Below are positions 16,396-25,204 of a DNA stretch of 64,000 nucleotides, piece by piece. This DNA is from an archaeon SCG-AAA382B04 (GTDB taxonomy: Archaea > Halobacteriota > Methanonatronarchaeia > Methanonatronarchaeales > Methanonatronarchaeaceae): assembly GCA_003034855.1 (NCBI GenBank), contig PZKD01000059.1, positions 1 through 64,000 of the forward strand, written 5' to 3'. The notes beneath the pieces were generated by a model. That model did no database searches. It saw nothing but the letters and a program-made list of their open reading frames with translations, and was not told where the DNA came from. Both the position numbers and the translations under genes were made by a program. Position 1 is the first letter of the stretch. Each line of letters opens with the position of its first letter.

Positions 16396-16410
16396 TCCCG
16401 CCCGAGGCTT
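16396..16410. repeat. attR of the tRNA-Thr island
   Basis: TCCCGCCCGAGGCTT, identical to the end of tRNA-Thr at 9306-9320; upstream GGTTCAA (16386-16392) also matches, but the four bases between are altered. The match is a dead fragment of the tRNA, not a second gene, and marks the distal boundary of the island. Confidence 0.75.
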
Positions 16411-16581
16411 TGAAAAAAACATTCCAAGTAGAATTTTATTCCTAGTGTTTTTTAGCTAAAAAACAAGAGTTCTTATAACAAAGCCCATATAGATATTGAT
16501 AACTAGAGATTGAGAAACTAGAAAACTACAACAAAAAAGGTATTAGCTACCAAATAAAGGTGATGGAGGCTGTGGATTGAG

Positions 16582-16783
16582 TTGAGAACTAAGTATTTTT
16601 TGACTCTTGTTTTGGTTTTGGTAGTGGTTTTGGGTTTCTGTGGTTGTGTTGGCTCAAACAGGATTAGAGGTGACATCACGTATGTAGGTGTTGCCATGTG
16701 AGGTTAATAGTGATTGTCCTGATTTTGCCGTTTTAAAGGTGGATGATTATTATAGCATACAACTGGTAAATAATATTAATTAA
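16582..16783 (+). pseudogene. Broken small lipoprotein gene
   Basis: A frame from a TTG at 16582 encodes a typical lipoprotein leader: RTKYFLTLVLVLVVVLGFCG with lipobox cysteine. It stops at 16699-16701 after DITYVGVAM. Shifting frame there gives VNSDCPDFAVLKVDDYYSIQ and a stop at 16781-16783, which reads like the rest of a small secreted domain. The gene is therefore short and frameshifted. No family is recognised. It lies just outside the island boundary. Confidence 0.45.
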
Positions 16784-16860
16784 AAATTTTTCATCTGTGT
16801 TTGTTTTTTTAAGGGGTTAGAGTTAGTGTGGTATTAAAAAATTAGGAAAAGAAGTAGGAG

Positions 16861-17172
16861 TTATAATAGTTTTCTCTTTTTTTCTTCGAATTCTTCTTTA
16901 GTTATTTCTCCTTCAGCATACTTTTCTCTGAGTATTTTTAGAGCTCTGTCTCCTGTTGTCTCTTTTTCTTCTTTCCCCATGAATGCTAAGAACATAACGA
17001 TTATTAAGAGAGGTATTAGAATCCACCAGATCCATATTCCTCCACCCATCATTGTTCCATCCATCATCATTCCCCCGGATGTTCCGTAGTTTACAGCTCC
17101 TCCTAAAATAGCTCCAATTATTAAACCTACAACCACATACAATAAGATCCTTAATTCTTTTTCCATACTCAT
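16861..17172 (-). CDS. SHOCT-domain membrane protein
   Basis: A 103-residue protein with two hydrophobic segments (residues 8-27 and 46-64) separated by a Met/Gly-rich loop (GGMMMDGTMMGGG). It ends in a classic SHOCT motif: ALKILREKYAEGEITKEEFEEKKRKL. SHOCT is a short oligomerising helix pair found at the ends of many bacterial and archaeal membrane proteins. The methionine-rich loop could bind copper or another soft metal, which is a guess. It begins 10 bp after the cytochrome c gene on the same strand, so both probably belong to one membrane unit. Confidence 0.8.
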   Translation of the reverse strand: MSMEKELRILLYVVVGLIIGAILGGAVNYGTSGGMMMDGTMMGGGIWIWWILIPLLIIVMFLAFMGKEEKETTGDRALKILREKYAEGEITKEEFEEKKRKLL

Positions 17173-17181
17173 TAACCTCCA

Positions 17182-17676
17182 TTATGGGTTTTTTAAATAA
17201 CTTACCAGATCATTAAGATCTTCTTGACTCATCTGCCACCTCGGCATGCAGCTGGATAATTCCTCTCCATCAGGTTCCACCCCCTCAGTTATTACAGTCT
17301 TTACATCGCTTTCACTCATCCCATGTTCTGTGAGGTGTTGCCAAGTAATGCTAGGAGTTTCTTTACTGCACATCATGGGAGTGAAACCACCTTCTCTATC
17401 TCTTCCATGACAATCAACACAACTTCCACCATGAACACTTAACCACCTAGGACCTCCAATAAAGGGAATTCTTTCCCCTGTTTCACTCACACCTGTAAAG
17501 TATATTCTCTCGCCATTGGAAGTGAAATTTTCGGGACCCTGACAGCAACCAGGTGGATAATACCTTCCATCACCATATCCAAAGTCTAAACTATATCCCG
17601 AACCCAATGAGACAATTAACAAGAAACCAAGGAATACCCCTAAAACTATGTAGATCAATTCTCTATGGCTTTTCAT
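17182..17676 (-). CDS. Membrane-anchored monohaem cytochrome c
   Basis: A 165-residue protein. I take the ATG at 17674-17676 because the membrane segment (residues 9-27, IYIVLGVFLGFLLIVSLG) follows directly; an upstream ATG would add a 40-residue unconserved stretch. One haem site CVDCHGRD sits near residue 97. A distal methionine in SSCMPRWQMSQEDL and the ending DLVSYLKNP match class I cytochromes. An extra CC pair lies at GCCQGP near residue 47. It faces the outside and transfers electrons in an unknown chain. Such proteins need the Ccm machinery, of which only a possible CcmD remnant is visible in this window. Confidence 0.82.
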   Translation of the reverse strand: MKSHRELIYIVLGVFLGFLLIVSLGSGYSLDFGYGDGRYYPPGCCQGPENFTSNGERIYFTGVSETGERIPFIGGPRWLSVHGGSCVDCHGRDREGGFTPMMCSKETPSITWQHLTEHGMSESDVKTVITEGVEPDGEELSSCMPRWQMSQEDLNDLVSYLKNP

Positions 17677-18024
17677 CTTAATTAAATATATAAAAAAAAC
17701 AATTAATACCTTTTGCCCACAAAAATAACCAATTTTTTTGTTTGTTTGGTTCTGGATATTTATTTTATCTTTAATGGTTGAGAAAACCCCTTCCAAGATC
17801 TTTGATTTTGGTAGGGGAGGAAGTCACAAGTAATACTCACATATATTGTTAACCATCTTTAGAATAAAAATAGAAAATTTACGTAGCTGATTTCGTGTTT
17901 TTTTGATGCTCGAGATTAATATCTTTGATTGAACAAAATTATGTAACAAGCACAAGATAATAACGATTATAGATAAAAAAAGTTAAGGATAATATTTATA
18001 AGCAAATAAAAACAAGTATATATT

Positions 18025-19365
18025 ATGAAAGAAATATTGAGGAAAAACGAAAGTGTTAAGAGATGGTTAAATAGTAAGAGTTCTAATACAAAAAGATCTT
18101 ATCTAACTGGACTAGCTGAGTTTTGTGAATTTCACGATATACAAAACCCAGAGGAAATCGTGGAGGAGGTCTTAACTAAACTCGATAGCAAGGAACTATT
18201 TTCCGATTCCCCCAACAAAAAAATCGATGAATGGGCTGAATCACTTTACGAAGGAAACTCTGATCCAACAGTAAGACAAAGAACTCGTGCTGTTTTATCC
18301 TACATAAATTACTACCTAAAAAAGAACGAAGGCAAAAAAATTTCTTACACCTGGAAAGATAGAGATGAAAGCATAACACAATCAAGAATTTTAAAACCAA
18401 GAGAAGCTAGAAAACTCATTGATAATTTAAAGAATCTTAGAGACAAAACAATAGTTTCATTAGCCTATCAATCAGGTCTTGGAATAGGAGACATAGTGAA
18501 TCTAAAAAAGAAATATCTTGAATTTGTAGATGATAATCGAATACAGATAACAAAGAAGAGAAAGAAGAGTAAACAGAAACATTACACGTTTGCGGGTAAG
18601 TACACGAGGGAGTATCTTGAAAAGTGGTTGAAGAAGAGAAAGGAAATAGGTAAATACGAACCTGACTCACATGTTTTCGTTTACACATCCTCGGGAAAAA
18701 CAATAGATGGGGATGCCCGAATAAATCATAGAATTAGAGAGACATGTCTGCGTATAGACCTGTTAACTAAGGAAGAAATAGAAGAAAACAACGGCATATC
18801 TCCAATAACTATGCATTCTCTAAGAAAGAGTTTTTCAGCTAGGCTCAAAGCAGAAGGAGTATTCGAACATGAAGATGTGGAGTTTATGATGGGGCACTCA
18901 TTGGATTACAGAGGAACTTATGAGGTTTACAGCGAAAGAATAGAAGAGATGAGGGAGAAGTATAAGAAATCAAGTGCTTTAGCCCTATACCAAAAAGGAG
19001 TGAATAAAGAGGAACTAAAAGAATACAAACAAAAAGTCGATGAACTTGAAAAGAAAGTTAAAGAAAAGGACAGGAAGCTGGAGAGGCTCCTTAAATCCAT
19101 AGAAAAAATAAACCAGCCATCGATTCCCGAAAAGTATTTGGGTGAACCCAAAGAAGAGGGAGGCAGACCAATCAAAGACGAATATTTCAAAGACATCGAT
19201 GAGGAAGAAGCTGAGATATCCGACTCAATTATGGATGCACAAGTAGAAGCCGAAGAGGTCGAAGGATCAAACGAAAAGGAAGAAACAAAAGTCAAGGAAA
19301 ACAAAGAATTATTTGAAGTTATTAAGAACCTCCAAAAGAGAGTAAATCAGTTAGAAGAACAATAG
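18025..19365 (+). CDS. Tyrosine recombinase with altered catalytic Arg
   Basis: A 446-residue protein. An N-terminal core-binding domain (about 10-100) is followed by a catalytic domain to about 320 with MHSLRKSFSARL (His-Arg box) and MGHSLDYRGTYEVYS (second His and the Tyr nucleophile). The first catalytic Arg box reads SGLGIGDIVNL, with Gly153 where Arg is expected (TGLRIGDL). A long coiled-coil and acidic tail (residues 335-446) is unusual. It may be inactive or have a shifted Arg. No attachment repeat was found around it. It lies upstream of the type IIG restriction gene, so it may mark the entry point of that defence gene. Confidence 0.8.
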   Translation: MKEILRKNESVKRWLNSKSSNTKRSYLTGLAEFCEFHDIQNPEEIVEEVLTKLDSKELFSDSPNKKIDEWAESLYEGNSDPTVRQRTRAVLSYINYYLKKNEGKKISYTWKDRDESITQSRILKPREARKLIDNLKNLRDKTIVSLAYQSGLGIGDIVNLKKKYLEFVDDNRIQITKKRKKSKQKHYTFAGKYTREYLEKWLKKRKEIGKYEPDSHVFVYTSSGKTIDGDARINHRIRETCLRIDLLTKEEIEENNGISPITMHSLRKSFSARLKAEGVFEHEDVEFMMGHSLDYRGTYEVYSERIEEMREKYKKSSALALYQKGVNKEELKEYKQKVDELEKKVKEKDRKLERLLKSIEKINQPSIPEKYLGEPKEEGGRPIKDEYFKDIDEEEAEISDSIMDAQVEAEEVEGSNEKEETKVKENKELFEVIKNLQKRVNQLEEQ

Positions 19366-19928
19366 ATAGAGAAAAGGAAATGAAGGAAGAAATTGAATAA
19401 ACATATAGTTAGATAAATAAAAATATATATTTGCATTGCATAACATAACATGATTAGATGGAACTAAAAAATGAAATAGAAGAAATAATCCTACATCAAA
19501 ACCTTAAATAGTAAAAACATATACAAGTGTTGTACCCAAAATAAATAAATAGTAAAGGAAAAATAAGTAAGAAAAAAAAAGGGTGAAAATTGGTTTAGAC
19601 CCTTTAACTAATTTACGTTCTATGCCCCTTAAGCCTTATTTTAAGGGGATTTTATTTGATCAAAGGGGTAAAGGGTAACCCCCCCAAAAAACCCCATTTT
19701 TTGTCAAATTAAAGTCTATGGGGTCTTAGCCTCAAAATAAGAATAAAGGAATTGGGAAATCATTCAACCAAATCAAGTGTAGAATCTTGACCTATATAGC
19801 AGAATATATAACCAAAAATAGAACAACAATAACTACTTAAGAAAAAAACATAACACTCCCATATTGATAAATCATTCAGTTATCGAAAATGAAAAGCATT
19901 ATAATCTAAAACCGAGATAAATTTATTC
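19366..19928. other. Intergenic region before the restriction gene
   Basis: About 560 bp. It contains C- and G-runs around 19620-19740 (AAGGGGA, GGGTAACCCCCC, AAACCCC, AAAATGGGG-type complements) that could form short hairpins, and A-rich flanks. I find no supported gene. The promoter of the restriction gene must lie in its last 100 bp, but I see no clear TATA box. Confidence 0.35.
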
Positions 19929-22900
19929 GTGTCAACTCAAAAAACCCTAACCAAATTCAACAACCAAAACCTATTCTCAACCCATTACCTAGAGGAACTA
20001 GTAAAAGAGAGACCAGAATGGGATATCTCCAAAGAAGAGATTAAAGAAATCCAGGAAAAATTAAGGAAAAAATTCGAGAGAAGGAAAAGTCAATTTAAGG
20101 GCTATACTGAGGGCAACTTGGAGGGGGAGTGGATTGTTCCTGTTTTAGAAGAACTTGATCACTCTATTGGTCAACAACAGACCGATAGAACCGGTCAACA
20201 ACCAGACTACGCCTTCTTTGAAAGCGACGATGTCAAATATAGCTTAGATCCAGGCAGTGATGAATATTACGAAAAAGCTGTTGCAGTTGGAGACGCTAAA
20301 AGATGGAACCGAGACCTAGACAAAAAAAGAAGTGATGGCAAAGTCTTCGACAAAACTAACCCAAGCTATCAAATCGATTACTACATGCGAGAAACCAATA
20401 CAGACTGGGGCATTCTAACCAATGGAAAGAAATGGCGGCTCTATTACACTGGAGGAAGACTTGACCGATACTACGAAGTCGACCTAATAGACCTACTATA
20501 CGAAGATCCAGAAACTTTCAAATACTTCTATGTATTCTTCAGAAGAAAAGCATTCGAAGAAGACCAAGATGGAGATAATGTTTTAGACAAATTCTATGAA
20601 GGAAGCACACTCTATTCTAAAGAACTTGGAGAAGAATTAGAGGAAAATATATATGAGGCAATTAGATTATTAGCTCAGGGATTCCTGGAACACGATGAAA
20701 ACAACCTAGAACCAGATCAAGAAACCATTAAAGAGATCTATGACAATTCTTTGATTTACCTATATAGAATTATCTTTATTCTCTATGCGGAAAGCAGAGG
20801 CTTAATCGATACAGAATCAAAGATATACAGAGGAGATTACGGATTAATTACGCTAAAGCAAGATATATCTGATAAAATAGGAACAAGTGAATTCAAGGCC
20901 TGGCGGGACAAGATATGGAAAAGACTCCATCGATTATTTGAACTCATTGACGAAGGAAGTGAAGAAGAGGGAATTCCTAGGGATGAGTTGTTTATTCCAC
21001 CTTATAACGGTGGACTTTTTGACCAAGAAAAACATCAGTTTTTGAATGAAAATAAGGTAGCTGATTCTTATCTAGCAAAAGTAATTGACTTGTTATGTAG
21101 GTCTGAGAGTAAAAAAGAAGGTGATAGAGTTTTTGTTGATTACTCTTCTCTAGAGGTTCGTCACCTTGGTGGTATATATGAGGAATTGCTTGAGCATGAA
21201 TTGAATTATGCTGATGAACCGATGGTTGCAGCTGGAAAAAGCGGAGAAGAAACATGGCAACCCAAATCCGAAACAGATGATGAAAGAATTGTCGATGAGG
21301 TTAAGGAAGGTGAGATCTATCTCTCAACGGATAAAGGTGGGAGAAAGGCCACGGGATCTTATTACACTCCTCAATATGTTGTTGAATATATTGTTGAGAA
21401 CACTTTAGGTCCAATTGTTGAGGACTTAAGAGATAGAGCTTGGAAAAAAGAGGATTCTGGTGAGTGGTTTGCTAATCAGATTTTTGACTTAGATGTTTTG
21501 GATCCAGCGATGGGTAGTGGGCATTTCTTGGTTGAGGCAACAGATTATTTGGCTTCTCAAATAATCCAAGTCAAATCAGAAACCAAAGAACAAGATAAAG
21601 AACATGATATTCATTGGGCAAGAAGAGAAGTAGCTAGAAGATGCATTTACGGAGTAGATGTAACTCCCTTAGCAACTGAATTAGCTAAGTTGTCTCTTTG
21701 GTTGGAAACTATGGCTGAGGAGAAACCACTAACCTTCTTAGATCACCACCTAAAAACAGGGAACTCCCTAATAGGAGCAGACATGGAAGAACTAGAAACA
21801 TTGCCTAACATTGAGAAAAAAGGAGAAAGCATATCCAAAATAGATAAAGACTTCGAGGAAGCTATAGATGGATTAGTGGAGAGATACCAGAAAATAGAAG
21901 AACAACCAGACGATTCATTAGAAGATATAAAGCTTAAAGAAGAAATGTATGATGTGTTAAAGGATAATTATCTAAAAATTAGGTTTGAGGAACTAGCTAA
22001 CGTTTATCTATCTACCTATTTTGGAAATGAAGTCCCAGAAGGCGAATACAATAACCTAAAAAACAACATTCAAGACGACAAAGTTTGGGAAAAATTTAGA
22101 GGAAAAGATTGGTTTAAGAAAGCTCAAAAAATAGCAAAAGAAAAAGATTTTTTCCATTGGAAGGTGGAATACCCAGAAGCATTTTTTAACCATAAAGATG
22201 GTTTTGATGCAGTAGTAGGAAATCCACCTTATGTAGACATAAAGAATCTTAACAAGGAGCTAACTGAGTACCTAAAGAAGGTTATGGAAACCTCATACCG
22301 TAGATTTGATTTGTATGTTTGTTTTATGGAAAAGTCTCTGGATATACTAGCTGAAGGAGGTCTTAACTCAATGATTGTTCCTGAGAAATTCCTGAAATTG
22401 CCTTATGGGAAGAGTATAAGAGAAAAGTTGTTAGAGAATAATATTCTTAATTTCGTTGATTTGATAGATAAGGATGTTTTTCCTGAGGCAAAGGTGAATA
22501 ACGTAATATATATAGTGAAGAAGTCAGATTACCAAAAAAAGGAAGTTAGTGTATATAATCTTGAAGATGGAGACTATATAAAATCACATTCGATAGATTA
22601 TTCAATGCTTGAGAGCCTTCCCAATAATGTGTTTAAGATAAATTTAACCCCTCAGCAGTTAGAAACCATCGAAAGAATCCAGAGAAACACCATTCCACTC
22701 TCAGAAATATACTATGTGAGCTATGGTTGTCAGACAGGAAATAGGGATGATTTTGTTTATGGAGAGAAAGAACCAAATTATAAACCCTACATTCAAGGAG
22801 AAAATATAACTAGATACTCAATTAAGAAATCTAATCTATGGCTAGATTATGACCCAGAAAATTTACACAGACCAGCTTTCCCAGAACTATTTGAACAGGA

Positions 22901-23927
22901 AAAAATAGTTGCTTGTCAAGTTTCAGGGAATAAGGGAATAATTGCTTCTATAGATACAGAAAATTATTATTCAGATGTTACTACCATAATAGCAATTCCT
23001 TATAGTGGCTTAACTGAAGTAGATGATAAAACAATAAGTAGAAGGGGCTTAGTTTTAACCAAAGAGAAAATAGAGAAATCAAAATCCTATGATATTAGGA
23101 TTATCCTCGGTTTGATTAATTCTTGGGTTTCAAACTTCTATTTTCAAAAAACAATTTCAGACGATTTGCATGTCCATCCTAATGACTTGAAAAAAGTACG
23201 CATACCCAAGAAATTTCGGAGGAGGAAAAAAAGAGATATATCTGAGAGGGTTGAAGCTATGATAAATCTGAAAGACCGATATAACAGATTAAACCTTGAT
23301 ATACAAGATTATTTAGGGAACTATCAGATGGGGAACACCCTAGGCAATCTCTATACCCCAACTTCAGGACTTGCTGATACTGTTTTAACTGAAACAAAAA
23401 CTGATAGAGATAACCTAAAATTAGGACAAGTAAATTTTGAAGAAGAAAATGGAGAATTAATCTTGAAAGCTTCTGCAAAATACAAACCAGAAAATGAAGA
23501 TGAATTTTATAATTTAGATAGGTGGGGTTATGCTGAGTCTGATTTGGTTCCTTGTATGCGGTTTGATGTAAGTGAAAAGATGGAGGCTTTGATTAGGGAG
23601 TTTGTTTCTTTGGCTGTTGATGAGGGTGGTGGTTTTGGTGGATTCAGAGAAAATGCTACAAAAACAATTTCTATCCTAGATCGATTAGAAAACATAACTT
23701 TGCCAGAGTTGAGTGATGTTGAAGATGGATTAGAAAAATATATTGAAAACAAGGAAAAAGCTGAGAAATTAGAAAAAGATATCGAGGAAATTGATAATGA
23801 GATTGATGCTATTGTCTTTGATTTATATGACTTAACTAGGGATGAGGTAGTTACTGTTCTTGATTCCTTGGATACTCCTAGAGAAGAGAAAAGAGATATT
23901 TTGGAAAAGTTCGAGAATTTGGATTGA
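19929..23927 (+). CDS. Type IIG restriction-modification protein (Eco57I-like/PglX-like)
   Basis: A 1332-residue single-chain enzyme, starting at GTG. Residues 60-130 hold a PD-(D/E)xK-type nuclease site: E67, D93 (QQPDYAFF) and D122-A-K124 (AVGDAKRW). The methyltransferase part has the SAM motif DPAMGSGHFLVEA near 525 and catalytic NPPY near 764 (DAVVGNPPYVDI), so it methylates adenine. Target-recognition sequence follows (about 950-1100), then a coiled-coil C-terminus (1260-1325). It would cut unmethylated foreign DNA and modify its own. No BREX or DISARM partners are next to it, so a stand-alone type IIG system is most likely. The gene looks complete. Confidence 0.9.
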   Translation: MSTQKTLTKFNNQNLFSTHYLEELVKERPEWDISKEEIKEIQEKLRKKFERRKSQFKGYTEGNLEGEWIVPVLEELDHSIGQQQTDRTGQQPDYAFFESDDVKYSLDPGSDEYYEKAVAVGDAKRWNRDLDKKRSDGKVFDKTNPSYQIDYYMRETNTDWGILTNGKKWRLYYTGGRLDRYYEVDLIDLLYEDPETFKYFYVFFRRKAFEEDQDGDNVLDKFYEGSTLYSKELGEELEENIYEAIRLLAQGFLEHDENNLEPDQETIKEIYDNSLIYLYRIIFILYAESRGLIDTESKIYRGDYGLITLKQDISDKIGTSEFKAWRDKIWKRLHRLFELIDEGSEEEGIPRDELFIPPYNGGLFDQEKHQFLNENKVADSYLAKVIDLLCRSESKKEGDRVFVDYSSLEVRHLGGIYEELLEHELNYADEPMVAAGKSGEETWQPKSETDDERIVDEVKEGEIYLSTDKGGRKATGSYYTPQYVVEYIVENTLGPIVEDLRDRAWKKEDSGEWFANQIFDLDVLDPAMGSGHFLVEATDYLASQIIQVKSETKEQDKEHDIHWARREVARRCIYGVDVTPLATELAKLSLWLETMAEEKPLTFLDHHLKTGNSLIGADMEELETLPNIEKKGESISKIDKDFEEAIDGLVERYQKIEEQPDDSLEDIKLKEEMYDVLKDNYLKIRFEELANVYLSTYFGNEVPEGEYNNLKNNIQDDKVWEKFRGKDWFKKAQKIAKEKDFFHWKVEYPEAFFNHKDGFDAVVGNPPYVDIKNLNKELTEYLKKVMETSYRRFDLYVCFMEKSLDILAEGGLNSMIVPEKFLKLPYGKSIREKLLENNILNFVDLIDKDVFPEAKVNNVIYIVKKSDYQKKEVSVYNLEDGDYIKSHSIDYSMLESLPNNVFKINLTPQQLETIERIQRNTIPLSEIYYVSYGCQTGNRDDFVYGEKEPNYKPYIQGENITRYSIKKSNLWLDYDPENLHRPAFPELFEQEKIVACQVSGNKGIIASIDTENYYSDVTTIIAIPYSGLTEVDDKTISRRGLVLTKEKIEKSKSYDIRIILGLINSWVSNFYFQKTISDDLHVHPNDLKKVRIPKKFRRRKKRDISERVEAMINLKDRYNRLNLDIQDYLGNYQMGNTLGNLYTPTSGLADTVLTETKTDRDNLKLGQVNFEEENGELILKASAKYKPENEDEFYNLDRWGYAESDLVPCMRFDVSEKMEALIREFVSLAVDEGGGFGGFRENATKTISILDRLENITLPELSDVEDGLEKYIENKEKAEKLEKDIEEIDNEIDAIVFDLYDLTRDEVVTVLDSLDTPREEKRDILEKFENLD

Positions 23928-23950
23928 ACATAGAAGTAGAAATAATAGGA

Positions 23951-24096
23951 AATTGAAAAACCCCATATAATGAAAACCATGGATTCTTGGATTGGCCAAA
24001 ACCTAGAAATTTTAGTAATCTCAAATCCTCATAAACTTTGGAAATTTTGTTATTAGAATTATTTAGATAGAAAGTTCAAGCAGGTAAATTTGAGAG
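23951..24096. repeat. Long dispersed repeat, copy 2
   Basis: Matches 14148-14311 with an identical core of about 90 bp (from CAAAACCTAGAAATTTTAG to GTTCAAGCAGGTAAAT). It starts 20 bp after the stop of the type IIG gene and is followed by no gene, whereas copy 1 leads straight into the ACR3 gene. The short frame MDSWIGQNLEILVISN... is kept here, 25 codons. The near identity over spacer DNA suggests a recent duplication or gene conversion. Confidence 0.75.
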
Positions 24097-25023
24097 AAAA
24101 AGAGGAGAACTAGTATAGAAGGAGGGGGGAATATCAAGTAAGTGTTTTTTTAGAGATAGATAGTTATACACTAACCCAAGGTTCCTTCCCAATGAATTAG
24201 GGCCCTATATATTATATGGTGAAAAGTGTATCTCCACTCTCCTGATTCCAAATATCTTTTTTTATCCAAAATCTTAGGATCTACTCAACCCATCTTTGTT
24301 ACAAAAAATGAGAAATCCCCAAATATATCTCCCTTTATATTCCTTTATTCGTTTATCTAAGGGTTCTAACCCCCATCTTTAAAGAAGTTTAGTACTGTAC
24401 CCACTAAGGGTATAGGGTTTTGTGTATGAGTGCACTACTAGATTAGTAATCTCCTCAACCAAGATAATTTTTACCATTTAATTTTTTTGAACCTACTCCA
24501 ATTGAAGATTTTTCTAGCTTTTTTCTAAGTAAAGGCCTATAAACAAAGGCCATTTATAGTATCTAGTTTTTTAGTAGGGGAAATTACGAGTAAATTGTTT
24601 TATTGTTCTATTAGAGGGATCTAATTTTTTATTCAAAAAATTTATATTAAAAAATTGATAACTTTTTCTAGTAATTAGTTTAGATAGTTTTATTTTGGAA
24701 TCCAAGAAAGAATCCCTTAGACAATTACCGAATAATCCAATCAGAGGGAGTTATTTAGTGCCCCAATAATGGCATTGTTTATGGCCTCTTTTATGATTTA
24801 AGTAAACAACTCCATCCATTCCCCCCCTTACTACCAAAAAGAAACCTACATAACTCATACCCCGTCACTTAACCCCAAAGAGAGAACATCCCCCATAATC
24901 CATCTTTTCCCAAATAGAAGAAACAAACCCCTCAACCATCACTAACATAGAAAAAGAAACAAAAAACAAACTCTCCACTCAAATATTCTTAAAAATTTTT
25001 CCCAGGAACTAGGAATTGGTGAG
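24097..25023. other. Long gene-free AT-rich region
   Basis: More than 900 bp with no supported gene on either strand and no RNA gene seen. It carries C-rich strings (CCATTCCCCCCCTTAC near 24817, CCCCGTCACTTAACCCC near 24863) in otherwise AT-rich DNA. It separates the type IIG gene from the insertion sequence and probably represents decayed mobile DNA. Confidence 0.4.
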
Positions 25024-25130
25024 TAATAAAATTCCCAAAATTCGGTTTGATTTACACAAGAAATAAAACTTTTAATTATTAAATATATTATATACAAAAA
25101 ACCTCTTTCACTTATTTAAGAAAAAATAGG
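25024..25130. repeat. Diverged direct repeat, left copy
   Basis: Shares TAATAAAATTCCCAAAATT exactly with 26961-26979. It then shows weaker similarity, including TATATTATATAC and TTTCACTTAT against TATATTATTATATAC and CTTCACTTAT, over about 100 bp. The two copies bracket the insertion sequence and the M50 protease gene. They may be related promoter regions or the ends of an older element. Confidence 0.5.
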
Positions 25131-25204
25131 AAAAATTAAGTTCTTCGATTTTTTCCTTGACCCATATACGTTTAAATAATTTTAGAACTTATTTCAAAAG
25201 TGTT

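Larger units (their letters stand above)
9306..16410. mobile_element. Genomic island integrated at tRNA-Thr(CGT)
   Basis: The last 15 bases at the tRNA end (TCCCGCCCGAGGCTT, 9306-9320) recur exactly at 16396-16410, preceded there by a further match (GGTTCAA) with a small indel. A tyrosine recombinase lies 250 bp inside the tRNA-proximal end, the classic layout of a tRNA-targeted integrative element. Its cargo is a zinc-ribbon protein, a pilin remnant, a thioesterase, amiE, amiS, an ACR3 exporter and small unknown genes. No replication gene is seen, so it is an island or a decayed plasmid rather than a virus. Confidence 0.8.

Noticed and set aside
16386-16410. Possible second tRNA-Thr
   Set aside because: Only the T-arm/acceptor end matches, with changed bases; it is the distal att site.
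19929-23927. BREX system based on a PglX-like methylase
   Set aside because: No pglZ, brxC, brxA/B or brxL-like genes are nearby, and a PD-(D/E)xK nuclease motif is in the same protein, which fits type IIG better.
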